Positions 35,586 to 45,934 of a stretch of 64,000 bases of DNA are shown here, piece after piece. The notes under the pieces are model-generated. The model saw only the letters and a program-made list of their open reading frames with translations, had not been told where the DNA came from and made no database searches. How positions within the stretch are numbered: the stretch's first letter is position 1; each line of letters opens with the position of its first letter. A program made the position numbers and the translations under genes. The DNA is from Opitutales bacterium (lineage in GTDB: Bacteria > Verrucomicrobiota > Verrucomicrobiia > Opitutales > Oceanipulchritudinaceae): NCBI GenBank assembly GCA_020831485.1, contig JAFIGG010000002.1, positions 100,006-164,005 of the forward strand. The letters run 5' to 3'.

Positions 35586-37346
35586 ATGCAAAACTTCGCC
35601 GACCAGTGCCTTGACATGGCCAGCGCAATGCTGGGCCAAAACCTCAATGCCATTCAGCCCGACGGTTCTATTCAACCCGTCGAAGGAGAATCGCCACGAC
35701 TCGATGAGTCCGGCCACGCTGCCCTAGCCTTGGGAGAATTCTATCGCGCAACCGGCGAGTCACAATTTGAGGGTGCTGACCTGATTGATTTGACCGCTCG
35801 TTGCGTGACCGCTCAGGCTTACGCCTCCGAAGAGCATGAAAACGGCTTGGGCTATGCAGCCCTTGGGCTGCTTTCATTCGGACCGGCGAAGGAGCGCAAC
35901 CCCGTTTGGGAGCGCCTGCTTGACCCGACTCGGGAAACGCTGGACAAGCTGTTGCTTGCCCGCAGTGATTTCGATAATCACTTGCAGGCCTTCAACATTG
36001 CCAAGGCCGTTACTCGATACTCAATGGGCCTTTCCAAAAAGGACGAGACCGGTAAGTTGATCGACCGTTACGTCAGTCGGGTTGCCGAGACCAGCAGCGC
36101 CGGTTATTTCGATGACGGCAACAAAGTCGGCGTTGGCGGTGTGTTCGATATCTATGGTATGCTGTCGCTGGTATTCATCCGTCAGGCCCTCCAGCTCCAC
36201 GGCAACATTCACCTGCGCGACCGTAAGCTCCCCAGCCTGCGCACTGTAGCTGAGAAATACCTGAAAATGCTACCGGACATTGTTCGTGCAGACGGATTGG
36301 GTTGGGCTTTTGGCCGCGGAATTGGTGCCTACGGCCAGATGCACTGCATCTCTTTGGTCTTGCAGGCACTGCGCGATGGATGGATCGGAGAAGACAAAAA
36401 GCCTCTGTATTTTGATATTCTGCGGCGCTTGTTCCAATTTTTCTTCCTGACCTATCTCGACCAGGAACAAGGCTTTATCGTGGTCCGTGACGCCGAGCGT
36501 GACACGCGTGAGCAACACACCACGCGGATGGCTAATTTCGACGGTGTTCGCTATCTGAGCCAATGGTCACGACTTGCCCGCTCTATCGGCGGCACTATGG
36601 ATGCCAAGGCCCAGCAGCGCCGGACCGGTGGCCGCTTTGTCGTTTTTGACAAGGCCAATAAGAAGGAACAGGGCCTTTTCGTTTACCACGATATCGACTC
36701 CGGACTACACGTTCAGGTTCCCCTGATTGGCAGCGCAAAAACCGGTTCCGCAGACAACCTTCCCTTCCCGCATGCTCCGGGCATCTTTGATTGGCCGTCA
36801 GACAAGTATCTGCCGGTAATGCTGCCCGAGCTGACTTTCGGTGACAAGGTCGTCATCCCGGCATTTTACGGCAAGCGCTGTGTTACGGGTATGGGACTGC
36901 GCAAGAGTTTCTATTTCCGCTACGAGCAGCCTGAACTCATTACCAAAGAAGAAGAAATTCTCAACGGTTTGGGCAGTGTTAAGGTAGCCTGGAATTTTTC
37001 CGGTAACCGAATTACCAGCGACTTCATTTTCACGGTCAAGAAGCAGGTTCAGTGCGATCAAATGCGCTATGTCCTTGCGATCGGATCGCCGCACAGCGAA
37101 AAGCACGTGCCGATGACATTCACAATTGGTGAGAAGGGACTTGGCTGCTCGGTTGAAAAGGATGATTTCCAAGGCGTCTGGCAGGAAACCGAGGTTGTGA
37201 CCAATGAACCGGGCTACCGGACCTATTGGGGCAATTTGCACTACATCCAAACCCTTTTGCGTGATCACCCGCTGATCATGCGCCCGGGGCAGCAATACCG
37301 CCTGACCATTTCCTTTGAGCCCGACGTGGCTATGCTGGATGCCTGA
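35586..37346 (+). CDS. Unknown 586-residue protein translationally coupled to hisF
   Basis: I do not recognise the family with confidence. Residues 1-330 are helical with repeating patterns that fit an alpha/alpha-toroid ([55 protein letters not shown]). Residues about 340-586 look beta-rich. This two-part layout is seen in polysaccharide lyases and DUF2264-like proteins, which is only a structural resemblance. No signal peptide is visible, so it is probably cytoplasmic. Its stop overlaps the hisF start (TGATG), so it is co-translated with histidine biosynthesis or simply placed upstream of it. Confidence 0.8.
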   Translation: MQNFADQCLDMASAMLGQNLNAIQPDGSIQPVEGESPRLDESGHAALALGEFYRATGESQFEGADLIDLTARCVTAQAYASEEHENGLGYAALGLLSFGPAKERNPVWERLLDPTRETLDKLLLARSDFDNHLQAFNIAKAVTRYSMGLSKKDETGKLIDRYVSRVAETSSAGYFDDGNKVGVGGVFDIYGMLSLVFIRQALQLHGNIHLRDRKLPSLRTVAEKYLKMLPDIVRADGLGWAFGRGIGAYGQMHCISLVLQALRDGWIGEDKKPLYFDILRRLFQFFFLTYLDQEQGFIVVRDAERDTREQHTTRMANFDGVRYLSQWSRLARSIGGTMDAKAQQRRTGGRFVVFDKANKKEQGLFVYHDIDSGLHVQVPLIGSAKTGSADNLPFPHAPGIFDWPSDKYLPVMLPELTFGDKVVIPAFYGKRCVTGMGLRKSFYFRYEQPELITKEEEILNGLGSVKVAWNFSGNRITSDFIFTVKKQVQCDQMRYVLAIGSPHSEKHVPMTFTIGEKGLGCSVEKDDFQGVWQETEVVTNEPGYRTYWGNLHYIQTLLRDHPLIMRPGQQYRLTISFEPDVAMLDA

Positions 37347-38107
37347 TGCTCTCAGTGCGCATTATCCCATGCCTGGACGTGGATGCGGGCCGGGTGGTCA
37401 AAGGGGTTAAGTTCCAAGACCTCAGGGATGCCGGTGATCCAGTGGATGTGGCGAAGGCCTATCAGGATCAGGGCGCCGATGAGTTGGTCTTTCTCGACAT
37501 AACCGCTTCCAGCGATGCCCGAGAAACGATCAAGGATATTGTTGAGGCAACGGCTTCCCAGTGTTTCATGCCTTTGACCGTGGGCGGTGGCATCCGCACG
37601 GTTGAGAATATCCGCGACCTGCTCAACGCCGGTGCGGATAAGGTCAGCTTGAACACGGCTGCTCTCAATAACCCCAACCTGATTGCAGAGGCCTCCGGCA
37701 AGTTTGGCAACCAGTGTATTGTCGTTGCCATTGACGCCAAACGCGACCCCGAACGCGGGGGCTGGCGTGTCTACACGCACGGTGGCCGCAAGCCCACCGA
37801 CTGGGATGCAATCGACTGGGCCCGGAAAGCGGTCGAACTCGGAGCCGGTGAAATCCTGCTGACCAGCATGGATGCCGATGGCACCAAGGCTGGCTACGAC
37901 GTGGAGTTGACCCGAACCCTGAGCGATGCAGTCGAAGTTCCGGTCATAGCTTCAGGCGGCGCAGGCAATCTGGATCACCTTGTGGACGTGCTTAAGCGAG
38001 GCCATGCCTCAGCTGTGCTGGCTGCTTCGATTTTCCACTTTGGAGACTATACTGTGCCCGAAGCAAAACAGTATCTGGCAAAACACGGAATTCCCGTAAG
38101 GCTCTGA
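37346..38107 (+). CDS. hisF: Imidazole glycerol phosphate synthase cyclase subunit
   Basis: A 253-residue (beta/alpha)8 enzyme, the usual HisF length. With HisH it converts PRFAR and ammonia from glutamine to IGP and AICAR. The catalytic Asp is in [15 protein letters not shown] and the second in VVAIDAKRD. Both phosphate-binding regions (VGGGIRT, ASGGAGN) are intact. It stands alone without hisH or hisA, which is common in this phylum. Its ATG shares a base with the stop of the unknown gene before it. It ends two bases from a convergent gene. Confidence 0.96.
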   Translation: MLSVRIIPCLDVDAGRVVKGVKFQDLRDAGDPVDVAKAYQDQGADELVFLDITASSDARETIKDIVEATASQCFMPLTVGGGIRTVENIRDLLNAGADKVSLNTAALNNPNLIAEASGKFGNQCIVVAIDAKRDPERGGWRVYTHGGRKPTDWDAIDWARKAVELGAGEILLTSMDADGTKAGYDVELTRTLSDAVEVPVIASGGAGNLDHLVDVLKRGHASAVLAASIFHFGDYTVPEAKQYLAKHGIPVRL

Positions 38108-38109
38108 AG

Positions 38110-38817
38110 TCAACGCTGCTCAAAGCTCTTGACCCAGGGAACTAAATTTCGGCCAATAGCCAGGCGGATGCTGTAGCTCGAATCCGCTTCCAGAAATGCA
38201 TCCCGGAATACTCGTGGAAGCGTCACATAGTCGAGATTCGGCCCAACGATTGCTCCGTAAGGTTCTGCATCCGAGTCGACAAAGACCCGGACTTTCCCAC
38301 GCAGAAAAAGGTATTCTTGATCGGCGATTGCATAGCGTTCACGCAATGTTTCAATATTTCCCGCAAGATCAACCAGCTGCAGACGACTCGTCGGAAACGG
38401 CCGTCGGGGACTGTCTCCGAATTCTCCTACCGGAGCATCTGGATTATAAGTAAACACGTAAATGGCTTCCCGCGGAAGCATACGCTCATAGAAACGGCGC
38501 CCCCGCTCGGTATCCGCGGAACGGGAAACGTCGAAACCCAAAGCCTTGAGCATTTCCCGGTCAATAAATCGGGATTCCGCGCTGGGTGACTGCAGTCCAA
38601 GTCGATTCTCCCAGTTCAGCCTCAATTCAATGCTGCTGCTCTCACCATTGTGACGGTCCCATCCCGGACTTCCCAGCTCACGGTTGGTCAGGCTTATTTC
38701 CGTAACCGGGTCCCCGCTGCGGTTGAACCAGACGGCCATGCCTATCAGAACATTGGCGAAAAGGATCCAGGCAACTGCCGCGACAATACTACGGTTTGCA
38801 CGTATCCAGGCATTCAT
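38110..38817 (-). CDS. DUF4824-like membrane-anchored protein
   Basis: A 235-residue protein with one N-terminal helix (about 10-30, AAVAWILFANVLIGMAVWFNRSG) and a periplasmic domain. The patterns ISLTNREL just after the helix, SIELRLNWENR, FLRGKVRVFVD and the end IRLAIGRNLVPWV match what I know of DUF4824 proteins, which sit next to DUF2157 membrane proteins. The function is unknown. Its start codon overlaps the stop of the DUF2157-like gene by four bases, so the two are made together and are likely to form a complex. Confidence 0.65.
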   Translation of the reverse strand: MNAWIRANRSIVAAVAWILFANVLIGMAVWFNRSGDPVTEISLTNRELGSPGWDRHNGESSSIELRLNWENRLGLQSPSAESRFIDREMLKALGFDVSRSADTERGRRFYERMLPREAIYVFTYNPDAPVGEFGDSPRRPFPTSRLQLVDLAGNIETLRERYAIADQEYLFLRGKVRVFVDSDAEPYGAIVGPNLDYVTLPRVFRDAFLEADSSYSIRLAIGRNLVPWVKSFEQR

Positions 38818-39890
38818 GCGACACCCCCCGTCCTTGGCAGGATCCGGTCCCGGATGCGCCGGAGCAGAACAAGAAAGCCCAGAGCAGTTAATCCGAGGAT
38901 GAAAAAGAACAGGTATTTAGGCAGGAAATCCCAGAACCAATCAAAGAGCTTAACATAGAAAAATAAGGCAAAAAGCACCATGGCTGTTCGAGTCGTCTCC
39001 AGCCATTGCTGCCGGATCCCAAGACCAATTGCAGCCAGAGTCCCGACAAAGCCCAGAACCTGATAGACAACTTCCAGGCGGCTCTGATCGACAAGCAGGT
39101 AGCTCATGTCGCCCCAGAAGGCTAAAAACAACATGGGAATAAACACCAGCAACAAGCCTGAGATACGGTACACCGGGACAAACTCAATGCAGCGGCGATG
39201 GCGGATCGCCAAAGGCAGGAGAAAGCACAGGGATCCAATCACGAGCAGGTTTTCCGGGCGCTCATTGGCACTGGACCAGGACGCGCCCATCATCATCACT
39301 GTGAATGCACTCAAAAAAGCCGCCGAAGATGCAATGGCCGCGACCAGCACCCACTTCAAGCGAAATCGGTAGGCAAGGATAAAGCCGTAAACGCCTGCCA
39401 GGAGGAAGGCGTATGGAGACGGGTATAAATTGAACATCGAGCCCGGCATCACGATATTGAGCACAAAGGCAACAAATGCGATCGTGCCACACAATTGGGT
39501 GAAGTAGGATGAAACGTCCCTGCGCTCAATCCAGACGGTCAGACCAAGAGTGCCCAGAGTCGAGGCCAGCAAGAGAGACATTTGCCCAAATGCAGACAGG
39601 TATCCCCATATTTGGTGAAAAAAGAAAAATATACCGGCAGACATAGCCGCCGCCCCAAGCAGAGAGGCGATCCGCATTCCCGCAGACAACTGACGCGCCC
39701 GGCTGTCCGCATCAATGTCAAAACTTGCCTTCAAGGATTGAATTAATGCGCAATGATACTCGCGCACCGCATCGACCGCATCTGGCTTGATTTCGACAAT
39801 CCCGGCGGACTGCAGCCTTTCGAGCTCGCGCTGGAAGGCCTGTACCTCGTCCACCCGCTGTTGGGCGGCCTGTTTGTCCGACGGTTGCAT
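38814..39890 (-). CDS. DUF2157-like polytopic membrane protein
   Basis: A 358-residue inner-membrane protein. A soluble N-terminal helical segment of about 70 residues (QRELERLQSAGIVE) is followed by roughly ten hydrophobic helices to the end. The layout, and the coupling to a DUF4824-like gene, fit the DUF2157 family, whose function is unknown. The start at 39890 is chosen because residues upstream of it in the same frame are poor in hydrophobic or family-like content and lie in the divergent promoter region of pflB. Confidence 0.7.
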   Translation of the reverse strand: MQPSDKQAAQQRVDEVQAFQRELERLQSAGIVEIKPDAVDAVREYHCALIQSLKASFDIDADSRARQLSAGMRIASLLGAAAMSAGIFFFFHQIWGYLSAFGQMSLLLASTLGTLGLTVWIERRDVSSYFTQLCGTIAFVAFVLNIVMPGSMFNLYPSPYAFLLAGVYGFILAYRFRLKWVLVAAIASSAAFLSAFTVMMMGASWSSANERPENLLVIGSLCFLLPLAIRHRRCIEFVPVYRISGLLLVFIPMLFLAFWGDMSYLLVDQSRLEVVYQVLGFVGTLAAIGLGIRQQWLETTRTAMVLFALFFYVKLFDWFWDFLPKYLFFFILGLTALGFLVLLRRIRDRILPRTGGVA

Positions 39891-40070
39891 TGCTGGGGTT
39901 GTAAGTGACTCGTGCTTTCTGTCAAGGTTTACGCCCTTGCATGACTGCCTTTTACCGCTAGAGTAATACCATACATTCCAACTTTCCGTCGGCCACTGCA
40001 AACGATAACCCAGGCTATCAATTACCATTAGTAGAAATACAAACTAAGCCATTTCTGGTTCTGAACAAGA

Positions 40071-40098
40071 TTAGACTAGCTTAAGAAGAAAATATAAT
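40071..40098 (+). promoter_or_regulatory. Candidate promoter for the pfl operon
   Basis: TTAGAC at 40071-40076 and a perfect TATAAT at 40093-40098 are 16 bases apart, about 27 bases before the pflB start in a very AT-rich stretch. I looked for an FNR-like TTGAT(N4)ATCAA site and found none. Confidence 0.5.
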
Positions 40099-40124
40099 CT
40101 TATTAGGTGCCTTAATTTAAATTT

Positions 40125-42410
40125 ATGAGTTCCCTCATCAACCCATCACCACTGCAAGAAAACGCCTCAGTCTCTCCGGAATCCTCGCCTTGGCGCGGAT
40201 TTCAGACAGGGACCTGGACGGAGTCCATCGATGTCCGTGACTTTATTCAGCGCAACTACAGCCCTTACACGGGTGGGGATTCCTTTCTGGTTGGGCCCAG
40301 CGAGCGGACAGAGCGCCTTTGGGAAACACTGAAAGGTTTGTTGGCCAAAGAGCGGGAAGCCGGCGGTGTTCTGGATGCCGATACGAAGCTTGTTGGTCGG
40401 GTCGCATCCCACGGTCCCGGCTACATTGACAAATCTTTGGAGCAGATTGTCGGTGTCCAAACAGATGCCCCTCTCAAGCGCGCACTTCTTCCCTATGGCG
40501 GTCTCCGCATCGCGATGAAGGCCCTACAGGCACACGGTCGCGAAATGGATCCAGAGACGGTTCAAAACTTTCTCGCCCACCGCAAAACCCACAATGACGG
40601 TGTCTTTGACGGCTATACCGACGACGTGCGCAAAGCCCGCAGTGCCGGGATCGTCACCGGACTGCCAGACGGTTATGGCCGCGGCCGCATCATCGGCGAT
40701 TACCGCCGCGTAGCTCTCTATGGAGTCGACCGGCTGATTGAGGATAAGAAGGCGCAAATCGCCGAAGGCGAGAAGGAGCAATTTTCCGAGGACTGGATCC
40801 GCGAGCGTGAAGAAATGTCCGACCAGATCCGGGCCCTCAAGGACCTGAAAAAGATGGCGAAAGCCTACGGCTTCGACATCTCCGGCCCTGCCCGCAACGG
40901 CAAGGAAGCAGTGCAGTGGACATACTTCGGCTACCTGGGTGCCGTTAAGGAGCAGAATGGCGCTGCGATGTCCTTTGGCCGAACCGCCACTTTCTTTGAC
41001 ATCTACTTCGAGCGCGATATTGCCGAGGGCACACTCAATGAGGAAGCTGTTCAGGAAATTATCGACCACCTCGTTATGAAGATGCGCATTGTTCGCTTTA
41101 TTCGCACCGAGGACTACGATGCACTGTTTTCGGGCGATCCAACCTGGGTCACTGAAAGCATCGGCGGCATGGGCGAAGACGGTCGCCCGCTGGTGACCAA
41201 GAGCAGTTTCCGCGTGCTGCATACACTGTTCAACCTGGGCCCTGCCCCCGAACCCAATTTGACGATCCTCTGGTCGGAACAGTTGCCGCAGGGCTTTAAG
41301 GATTTCTGTGCCAAGGTCTCCATTGAGACCAGCTCTATCCAGTATGAGAACGATGACCTGATGCGGCCTTACTGGGGTGACGATTACGGCATTGCCTGCT
41401 GTGTATCCGCCATGCGGATCGGTAAACAGATGCAGTTTTTCGGCGCTCGGGCCAACCTCGCCAAAGCCCTGCTCTACTCTATCAACGGTGGCCGCGATGA
41501 ACTCAGCGGTGAACAGATCACCGAGCCTTTTGAAGCATTCACCGGAGACTATCTTGAATACGATGAGTTGATGGAGCGCTTCGATAAAATGATGGACTGG
41601 TTGGCGCACACCTACGTCAAAGCGCTCAACATCATCCATTACATGCACGACAAATATTGTCCAGAGCACCTGATGATGGCGCTGCATGATAAAGTAATCC
41701 TGCGCACCCTCGCCTGTGGAATTGCCGGCTTGTCAGTCGCCACGGATTCGCTCTCAGCGGTGAAACACGCGAAGGTGAAGGTCATTCGCAACGAGGATGG
41801 TCTTGTTATCGACTACGCCATTGAGGGCGACTACCCCGCCTATGGGAACAACGATCCGAAGGCCGATACCATTGCTACCGGTCTGGTCGAGCGCTTTATG
41901 GACAAGCTGCGCCAGCAGCCCACTTATCGCAATGCCGTGCCGACCCAATCGGTTCTGACAATCACTTCAAATGTAGTCTACGGCAAAAAGACCGGCAACA
42001 CCCCGGACGGCCGTAAGACCGGTGAACCCTTTGCACCGGGTGCCAACCCAATGCATGGCCGTGACCGGCATGGTGCCGTGGCCTCCATGGCTTCGGTCGC
42101 CAAATTGCCCTACGAGCACAGCCAGGACGGCATTTCCTACACCTTTTCGATTGTTCCGAAGGCGCTTGGCCGCACTGGTGAGGAGCGGATTGAAAATCTC
42201 TGTGAACTGCTCGATGGTTACTTCCGCGAACAGGGCCATCACATCAACGTCAACGTATTCGAGCGCGAAACGCTGCTCGATGCCGTCGAACACCCGGAAA
42301 AGTATCCGCAGTTGACCGTGCGTGTATCGGGCTATGCGGTGAATTTCATCCGCCTGACCCGCGAACAGCAGATGGACGTCATCGAACGCACCTTCCACAG
42401 TAAATTCTAG
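40125..42410 (+). CDS. pflB: Formate acetyltransferase (pyruvate formate-lyase)
   Basis: A 761-residue glycyl-radical enzyme, the length of E. coli PflB (760). It splits pyruvate to acetyl-CoA and formate without oxygen. The two adjacent active-site cysteines are at 425-426 (GIACCVSAM) and the radical Gly at 736 (RVSGYAV). It is followed after 20 bases by its activase and then by a formate/oxalate-type carrier, a complete fermentative unit. An AT-rich promoter region precedes it. Translation starts without a recognisable Shine-Dalgarno sequence. Confidence 0.97.
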   Translation: MSSLINPSPLQENASVSPESSPWRGFQTGTWTESIDVRDFIQRNYSPYTGGDSFLVGPSERTERLWETLKGLLAKEREAGGVLDADTKLVGRVASHGPGYIDKSLEQIVGVQTDAPLKRALLPYGGLRIAMKALQAHGREMDPETVQNFLAHRKTHNDGVFDGYTDDVRKARSAGIVTGLPDGYGRGRIIGDYRRVALYGVDRLIEDKKAQIAEGEKEQFSEDWIREREEMSDQIRALKDLKKMAKAYGFDISGPARNGKEAVQWTYFGYLGAVKEQNGAAMSFGRTATFFDIYFERDIAEGTLNEEAVQEIIDHLVMKMRIVRFIRTEDYDALFSGDPTWVTESIGGMGEDGRPLVTKSSFRVLHTLFNLGPAPEPNLTILWSEQLPQGFKDFCAKVSIETSSIQYENDDLMRPYWGDDYGIACCVSAMRIGKQMQFFGARANLAKALLYSINGGRDELSGEQITEPFEAFTGDYLEYDELMERFDKMMDWLAHTYVKALNIIHYMHDKYCPEHLMMALHDKVILRTLACGIAGLSVATDSLSAVKHAKVKVIRNEDGLVIDYAIEGDYPAYGNNDPKADTIATGLVERFMDKLRQQPTYRNAVPTQSVLTITSNVVYGKKTGNTPDGRKTGEPFAPGANPMHGRDRHGAVASMASVAKLPYEHSQDGISYTFSIVPKALGRTGEERIENLCELLDGYFREQGHHINVNVFERETLLDAVEHPEKYPQLTVRVSGYAVNFIRLTREQQMDVIERTFHSKF

Positions 42411-42430
42411 TCGGAAAGGATTCCCTGCAG

Positions 42431-43210
42431 ATGTCTTGCCTGCCCATCGAACTGCCCCAGCCTGGGGACTCGTCAACGCCTTCCCTCTCGACCCGTGGGT
42501 TTATTCACTCTACAGAGACCTGCGGCACTGTAGACGGCCCTGGCTTGCGCTACGTGCTCTTTCTCCACGGCTGCCCCTTGCATTGCCTATATTGCCACAA
42601 TCCGGACACCCAGGGACGTCCATGTGGCAGCACCAGGACAGCCGGTGAAGCACTGACGGAGATCCTGCGCTACAGGAATTTCATCCGCAAGGGTGGCCTC
42701 ACGGTCAGCGGCGGCGAACCGCTGATGCAGCCGGCATTTGTCCATGCCCTTTTGGCTGGGGCCAAGGCCGAAGGCATTCACACCGCCCTCGATACTTCCG
42801 GCTTTCTCGGGAGTCAGGCCTCGGATGAGCTGCTCAGCAATGTCGACCTCGTGCTGCTGGACATCAAAAGCTGGGACCCCAAAACCTACAAGAAGGCGAC
42901 TGGAACCCGTATCGAGCCGACAATTGCCTTTGCGCGTCGGCTGGAAGCTCTTCAAAAACCGGTTTGGATCCGCTTTGTCCTGGTCCCCGGATTGACGGAT
43001 GCCGATGAGAACATCGACGGTCTGGCTGAATTTGTCAGTAGCCTGAGCAATGTCGAACGGGTTGAGATTCTGCCCTTTCATAAAATGGGTGAAAATAAAT
43101 ACGAGGCCGCCGGCCTACCCTATCAGCTCGCTCTCACACCTGGAGCCAGTGATGATCAGGTGGAGCACGCACGCGAAATCTTTGCCAGGTATGGCATCGA
43201 TGCCCTATAA
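42431..43210 (+). CDS. pflA: Pyruvate formate-lyase-activating enzyme
   Basis: A 259-residue radical SAM enzyme that puts the glycyl radical on PflB. The CxxxCxxC cluster motif is at 48-55 (GCPLHCLYCHN), the SAM-binding GGEP at about 96 and the TETCGTVDGPGLR motif of PflA just before the cluster. An N-terminal extension of about 20 residues precedes it. A strong ribosome site (GGAAAGGA) lies before the ATG, in contrast to pflB. It is 20 bases downstream of pflB and 18 bases before the OFA carrier. Confidence 0.96.
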   Translation: MSCLPIELPQPGDSSTPSLSTRGFIHSTETCGTVDGPGLRYVLFLHGCPLHCLYCHNPDTQGRPCGSTRTAGEALTEILRYRNFIRKGGLTVSGGEPLMQPAFVHALLAGAKAEGIHTALDTSGFLGSQASDELLSNVDLVLLDIKSWDPKTYKKATGTRIEPTIAFARRLEALQKPVWIRFVLVPGLTDADENIDGLAEFVSSLSNVERVEILPFHKMGENKYEAAGLPYQLALTPGASDDQVEHAREIFARYGIDAL

Positions 43211-43228
43211 ACCCTTCCGCATAGAATC

Positions 43229-44503
43229 GTGAGTAAGATAAAGAATCGTTGGCTGATCGCCGCATCCGCTGTCGGAGTCCACGTATCCATTGGAGCCGTT
43301 TACGCTTACAGTGTTTTCAAGCGCCCACTGTTTGAGGACCTGGGCTGGGACCAGAGCCAAACGGCATGGGCCTTCAGCCTTGCGATTCTCTTTCTTGGAT
43401 TGTCCGCATCCTTTCTCGGTCCCACCGTGGAACGACTTGGACCGCGCAAGAGCGGTATGCTGTCGGCGCTTCTTTATTGCTCTGGTCTGGCCCTTTCCGG
43501 ATTGGCAATTTCGCTTGAACAGCTCTGGTTGTTTTACCTCGGTTACGGAGTGATCAGCGGTATTGGTCTGGGCGTTGGCTACATATCACCGGTATCCACT
43601 CTTGTTAAATGGTTTCCCGACCGTCGCGGTCTGGCCACGGGCCTGGCCATTATGGGCTTTGGTTTTGGCGCATTGCTTGCCAGTCGGGTGATGCAAGGCC
43701 TTATTGAGCACGTCGGCATTGCCGCCACCTTCTACATACTGGCGGGTGTTTATTTTGCCGTAATGATGGCCTCCGCTCAGTACATTGCGCCTCCGCCGGA
43801 TGGCTGGAAACCCGCGGGAATGGATGAATCCAACAAGAACCAGAGTCGCCGTCGACCGGTCGAAGATCTGGCCCAATTGACTTCGATTGAAGCATTAAAG
43901 ACAGTTCGCTTCTATTACCTGTGGATAATGCTCTTCATCAACGTGACCTGCGGCATAGCGATCATATCCGTGGCTTCTCCGATGTCGCAGGACATTGCTG
44001 GTCTTACTCCCGCTGCCGCTGCCAGCATGGTCGGGCTTATGGGGCTCTTTAACGGCCTCGGTCGCATCGGTTGGGCCTCGATCTCCGACTACCTCGGCCG
44101 CCCAATGACCTACAGCGCCTTCTTCCTCATCCAGATTGTCGCCTTTTTCATTCTTCCTTACTGCACCAATCCGATCCTCTTCCAGATCGTCGTCTTTATC
44201 ATACTCACCTGCTACGGCGGCGGCTTCGCATCCATTCCGGCCTTCATCGGCGACGTCTTTGGCACCAAGCGTCTGTCCGCCATCCACGGCAATATTCTAA
44301 CCGCATGGGCCGCAGCCGGTCTCTTTGGCCCCATACTCGCCGCCCATGTCCGCGAAACAACCGGCAGCTACACCCAGACTCTGCAGATCTTTGCCGGCCT
44401 CTTTGTCATTGCCCTCGCCGCTTCCATTCTCATCCAATTCAATATCCGCAGCCACCGCAGGCTCGGTCAATCGGGCATGTTGGATCAGGTGTCGAGGCCC
44501 TGA
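43229..44503 (+). CDS. OFA-family MFS transporter (oxalate/formate antiporter type)
   Basis: A 424-residue major-facilitator protein with twelve predicted helices. The N-terminus (GVHVSIGAVYAYSVFKRPL) and the segment WFPDRRGLATGLAIMGFGFGA are typical of the oxalate:formate antiporter (OFA) family. It begins at a GTG. Placed directly after pflB and pflA, it could carry formate or another short carboxylate made by the fermentation. That is inference from context, because OFA members transport several acids. Confidence 0.88.
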   Translation: MSKIKNRWLIAASAVGVHVSIGAVYAYSVFKRPLFEDLGWDQSQTAWAFSLAILFLGLSASFLGPTVERLGPRKSGMLSALLYCSGLALSGLAISLEQLWLFYLGYGVISGIGLGVGYISPVSTLVKWFPDRRGLATGLAIMGFGFGALLASRVMQGLIEHVGIAATFYILAGVYFAVMMASAQYIAPPPDGWKPAGMDESNKNQSRRRPVEDLAQLTSIEALKTVRFYYLWIMLFINVTCGIAIISVASPMSQDIAGLTPAAAASMVGLMGLFNGLGRIGWASISDYLGRPMTYSAFFLIQIVAFFILPYCTNPILFQIVVFIILTCYGGGFASIPAFIGDVFGTKRLSAIHGNILTAWAAAGLFGPILAAHVRETTGSYTQTLQIFAGLFVIALAASILIQFNIRSHRRLGQSGMLDQVSRP

Positions 44504-44586
44504 ATTTTTAGCCGATATCAATTCCCGATTGAAAATCGGATTGCCAAAAGCCCTCAAGCGCCTTCATTCTCCTGCCCTTTCATTGA

Positions 44587-44660
44587 GCGGGCGTAGTATA
44601 GTGGTAGTACGTGAGCTTCCCAAGCTTGAAGTGAGGGTTCGATTCCCTCCGCCCGCACCA
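44587..44660 (+). tRNA. tRNA-Gly(CCC)
   Basis: A 74-base tRNA with encoded CCA. Acceptor GCGGGCG pairs with CGCCCGC at 44650-44656. The anticodon loop TTCCCAA gives CCC, reading GGG codons. T-loop GGTTCGATTCC is present. Confidence 0.95.
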
Positions 44661-44674
44661 ACTCATTTGCCTTC

Positions 44675-44809
44675 GTGAAATCCATCCCCCTCCTAATTGT
44701 TGTCGCCCTCACCTCCGCGGGCTGCGTAAACGTACCTTTTGTGCCTTTGGTCGAAAAATTCGAACAAGTGGACACTCCCGTTCTGCTCGCTGAGACGGCT
44801 GTCGAGTAA
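44675..44809 (+). CDS. Candidate 44-residue lipoprotein directly after tRNA-Gly
   Basis: This open frame is too short for most gene callers. It starts with GTG (another start is not available) 15 bases after the tRNA and reads VKSIPLLIVVALTSAGC, a compact signal peptide with a lipobox-like cleavage site before Cys17. A 27-residue acidic and hydrophobic remainder follows (ending LLAETAVE). It stops 13 bases before the convergent recR. The signal-peptide composition is what argues for a gene. No ribosome site is visible, so it is a candidate only. It does not resemble entericidin-type small lipoproteins beyond size. Confidence 0.45.
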   Translation: MKSIPLLIVVALTSAGCVNVPFVPLVEKFEQVDTPVLLAETAVE

Positions 44810-44822
44810 CTCGGCCAAGTGG

Positions 44823-45425
44823 TCAGGGATGAAACAAGCGGCGGCCTTCCAGGGCCGAACGCACGGTGACCGAATCTGCAAAATTAAGGCCTGAGCCGCT
44901 GGGCAGTCCAAAGCCGATCCGAGAGAGCCGGATATCCGGGTGTGAAGTGCTGAGCCGGTCCTGGATATAGTGGCAGGTGGCTTCGCCCTCTATGTCGTTC
45001 GACAGGGCGAGAATCAATTCCTCGACGGCTTCTTCCTTCAGGCGTTTTTCAAGTCCGGCAAAATTGAGCTGCTCGGGGCCAATGCCCTGTATGGGGGACA
45101 ACTTGCCATTCAACACATGGTAGCGACCGCGGTAGGCACCGGAACGCTCCAGTGCCATCAGATCGGATACCTGGCTGACGACACAGATTTGAAGTGGGTT
45201 GCGCGAGTCATCTTCACAAATGGCGCAAAGCTCACCTTCGGACAAATTGCCGCAGACCGGACAAGGTTTGATCTGCTCCCCTGCCCGATTCAAGGCCTCA
45301 ACCAAGGGTGCGAGCGTTTCCGGTTTTTCAACCAACAGGTGCAACGCAATGCGCTCCGCGGAGCGGAAACCCAAGCCCGGGAGTTTTTTCAGCAACTGCT
45401 GCAGCTTATCAAGAGATTCACTCAC
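44823..45425 (-). CDS. recR: Recombination protein RecR
   Basis: A 200-residue RecR, the DNA-clamp partner of RecO and RecF. It has an N-terminal HhH motif (LLKKLPGLGFRSAERIALHLL), a four-Cys zinc finger (CPVCGNLSEGELCAIC at about 59-74) and a Toprim domain with VVSQVSDLMALERSG and LILALSNDIEGEAT. It lies 15 bases downstream of ybaB. The ybaB-recR pair is conserved over many bacteria. Confidence 0.96.
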   Translation of the reverse strand: MSESLDKLQQLLKKLPGLGFRSAERIALHLLVEKPETLAPLVEALNRAGEQIKPCPVCGNLSEGELCAICEDDSRNPLQICVVSQVSDLMALERSGAYRGRYHVLNGKLSPIQGIGPEQLNFAGLEKRLKEEAVEELILALSNDIEGEATCHYIQDRLSTSHPDIRLSRIGFGLPSGSGLNFADSVTVRSALEGRRLFHP

Positions 45426-45440
45426 AGGTAAGGAAGCAAA

Positions 45441-45755
45441 TCACATGCCCGGCATACCGGCCATCTGCATTTCCTGGGAAATAGCCTGCATCGCCTCTTC
45501 GCTGATCTTCGAGGACTTGGAATAGGCTTCTTTAACAGCCTCGAGAATAGTCTCTTGAACCATCTCAGGGTCTTCTTTGAGAAATTCCGGATCGATCTTC
45601 AGCGCCCGCATTTCCTGCTGAAGCGAAATGGTTACCTCGACAGCCCCGCCACCACTGGAAACGGTAATTTCCTTTTCGGCGAGCTCCTCCTGCAGTGCAC
45701 CCATCTTCTTCTGCAGCTTTGCCATCTGTTTCATGAATTTTCCAAGTCCTGCCAT
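45441..45755 (-). CDS. YbaB/EbfC nucleoid-associated protein
   Basis: A 104-residue DNA-binding protein. The start MAGLGKFMKQMAKLQKKMGALQEEL and the following EKEITVSSGGGAVEVTI are the YbaB signature. The end is Met-rich (MQMAGMPGM), as often in this family. The start at 45755 is chosen because family members begin just before the FMKQ helix; the frame is open further upstream without family match. It precedes recR by 15 bases in the common ybaB-recR order. Confidence 0.92.
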   Translation of the reverse strand: MAGLGKFMKQMAKLQKKMGALQEELAEKEITVSSGGGAVEVTISLQQEMRALKIDPEFLKEDPEMVQETILEAVKEAYSKSSKISEEAMQAISQEMQMAGMPGM

Positions 45756-45934
45756 AATACAGTTACTATGCAAGGTCGCCGTCTGTCCGGGCAAGGCAAA
45801 TATGGTTGCCATAATTGCTAAATCCATTTCCTTCCAGTTTTTGCTAAATACATTATTTTTCCTGCCGTTATAGATAATTACCCTTACTTCGACTCCGGCC
45901 CAGGCCCTACCATTCCTCCATTAAACGCATCGGC

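Noticed and set aside
40000..40124. FNR-type site before pflB
   Set aside because: I searched for TTGAT(N4)ATCAA on both strands and found only partial matches (a single ATCAA half).
40524..41687. Long open frame antisense to pflB (387 codons)
   Set aside because: Inside a certain gene, no signal, motif or ribosome site; an effect of GC-rich third positions.
44504..44586. Terminator after the OFA transporter
   Set aside because: An ATCGG/CCGAT hairpin exists near 44513-44542, but there is no T-run and the loop is long.
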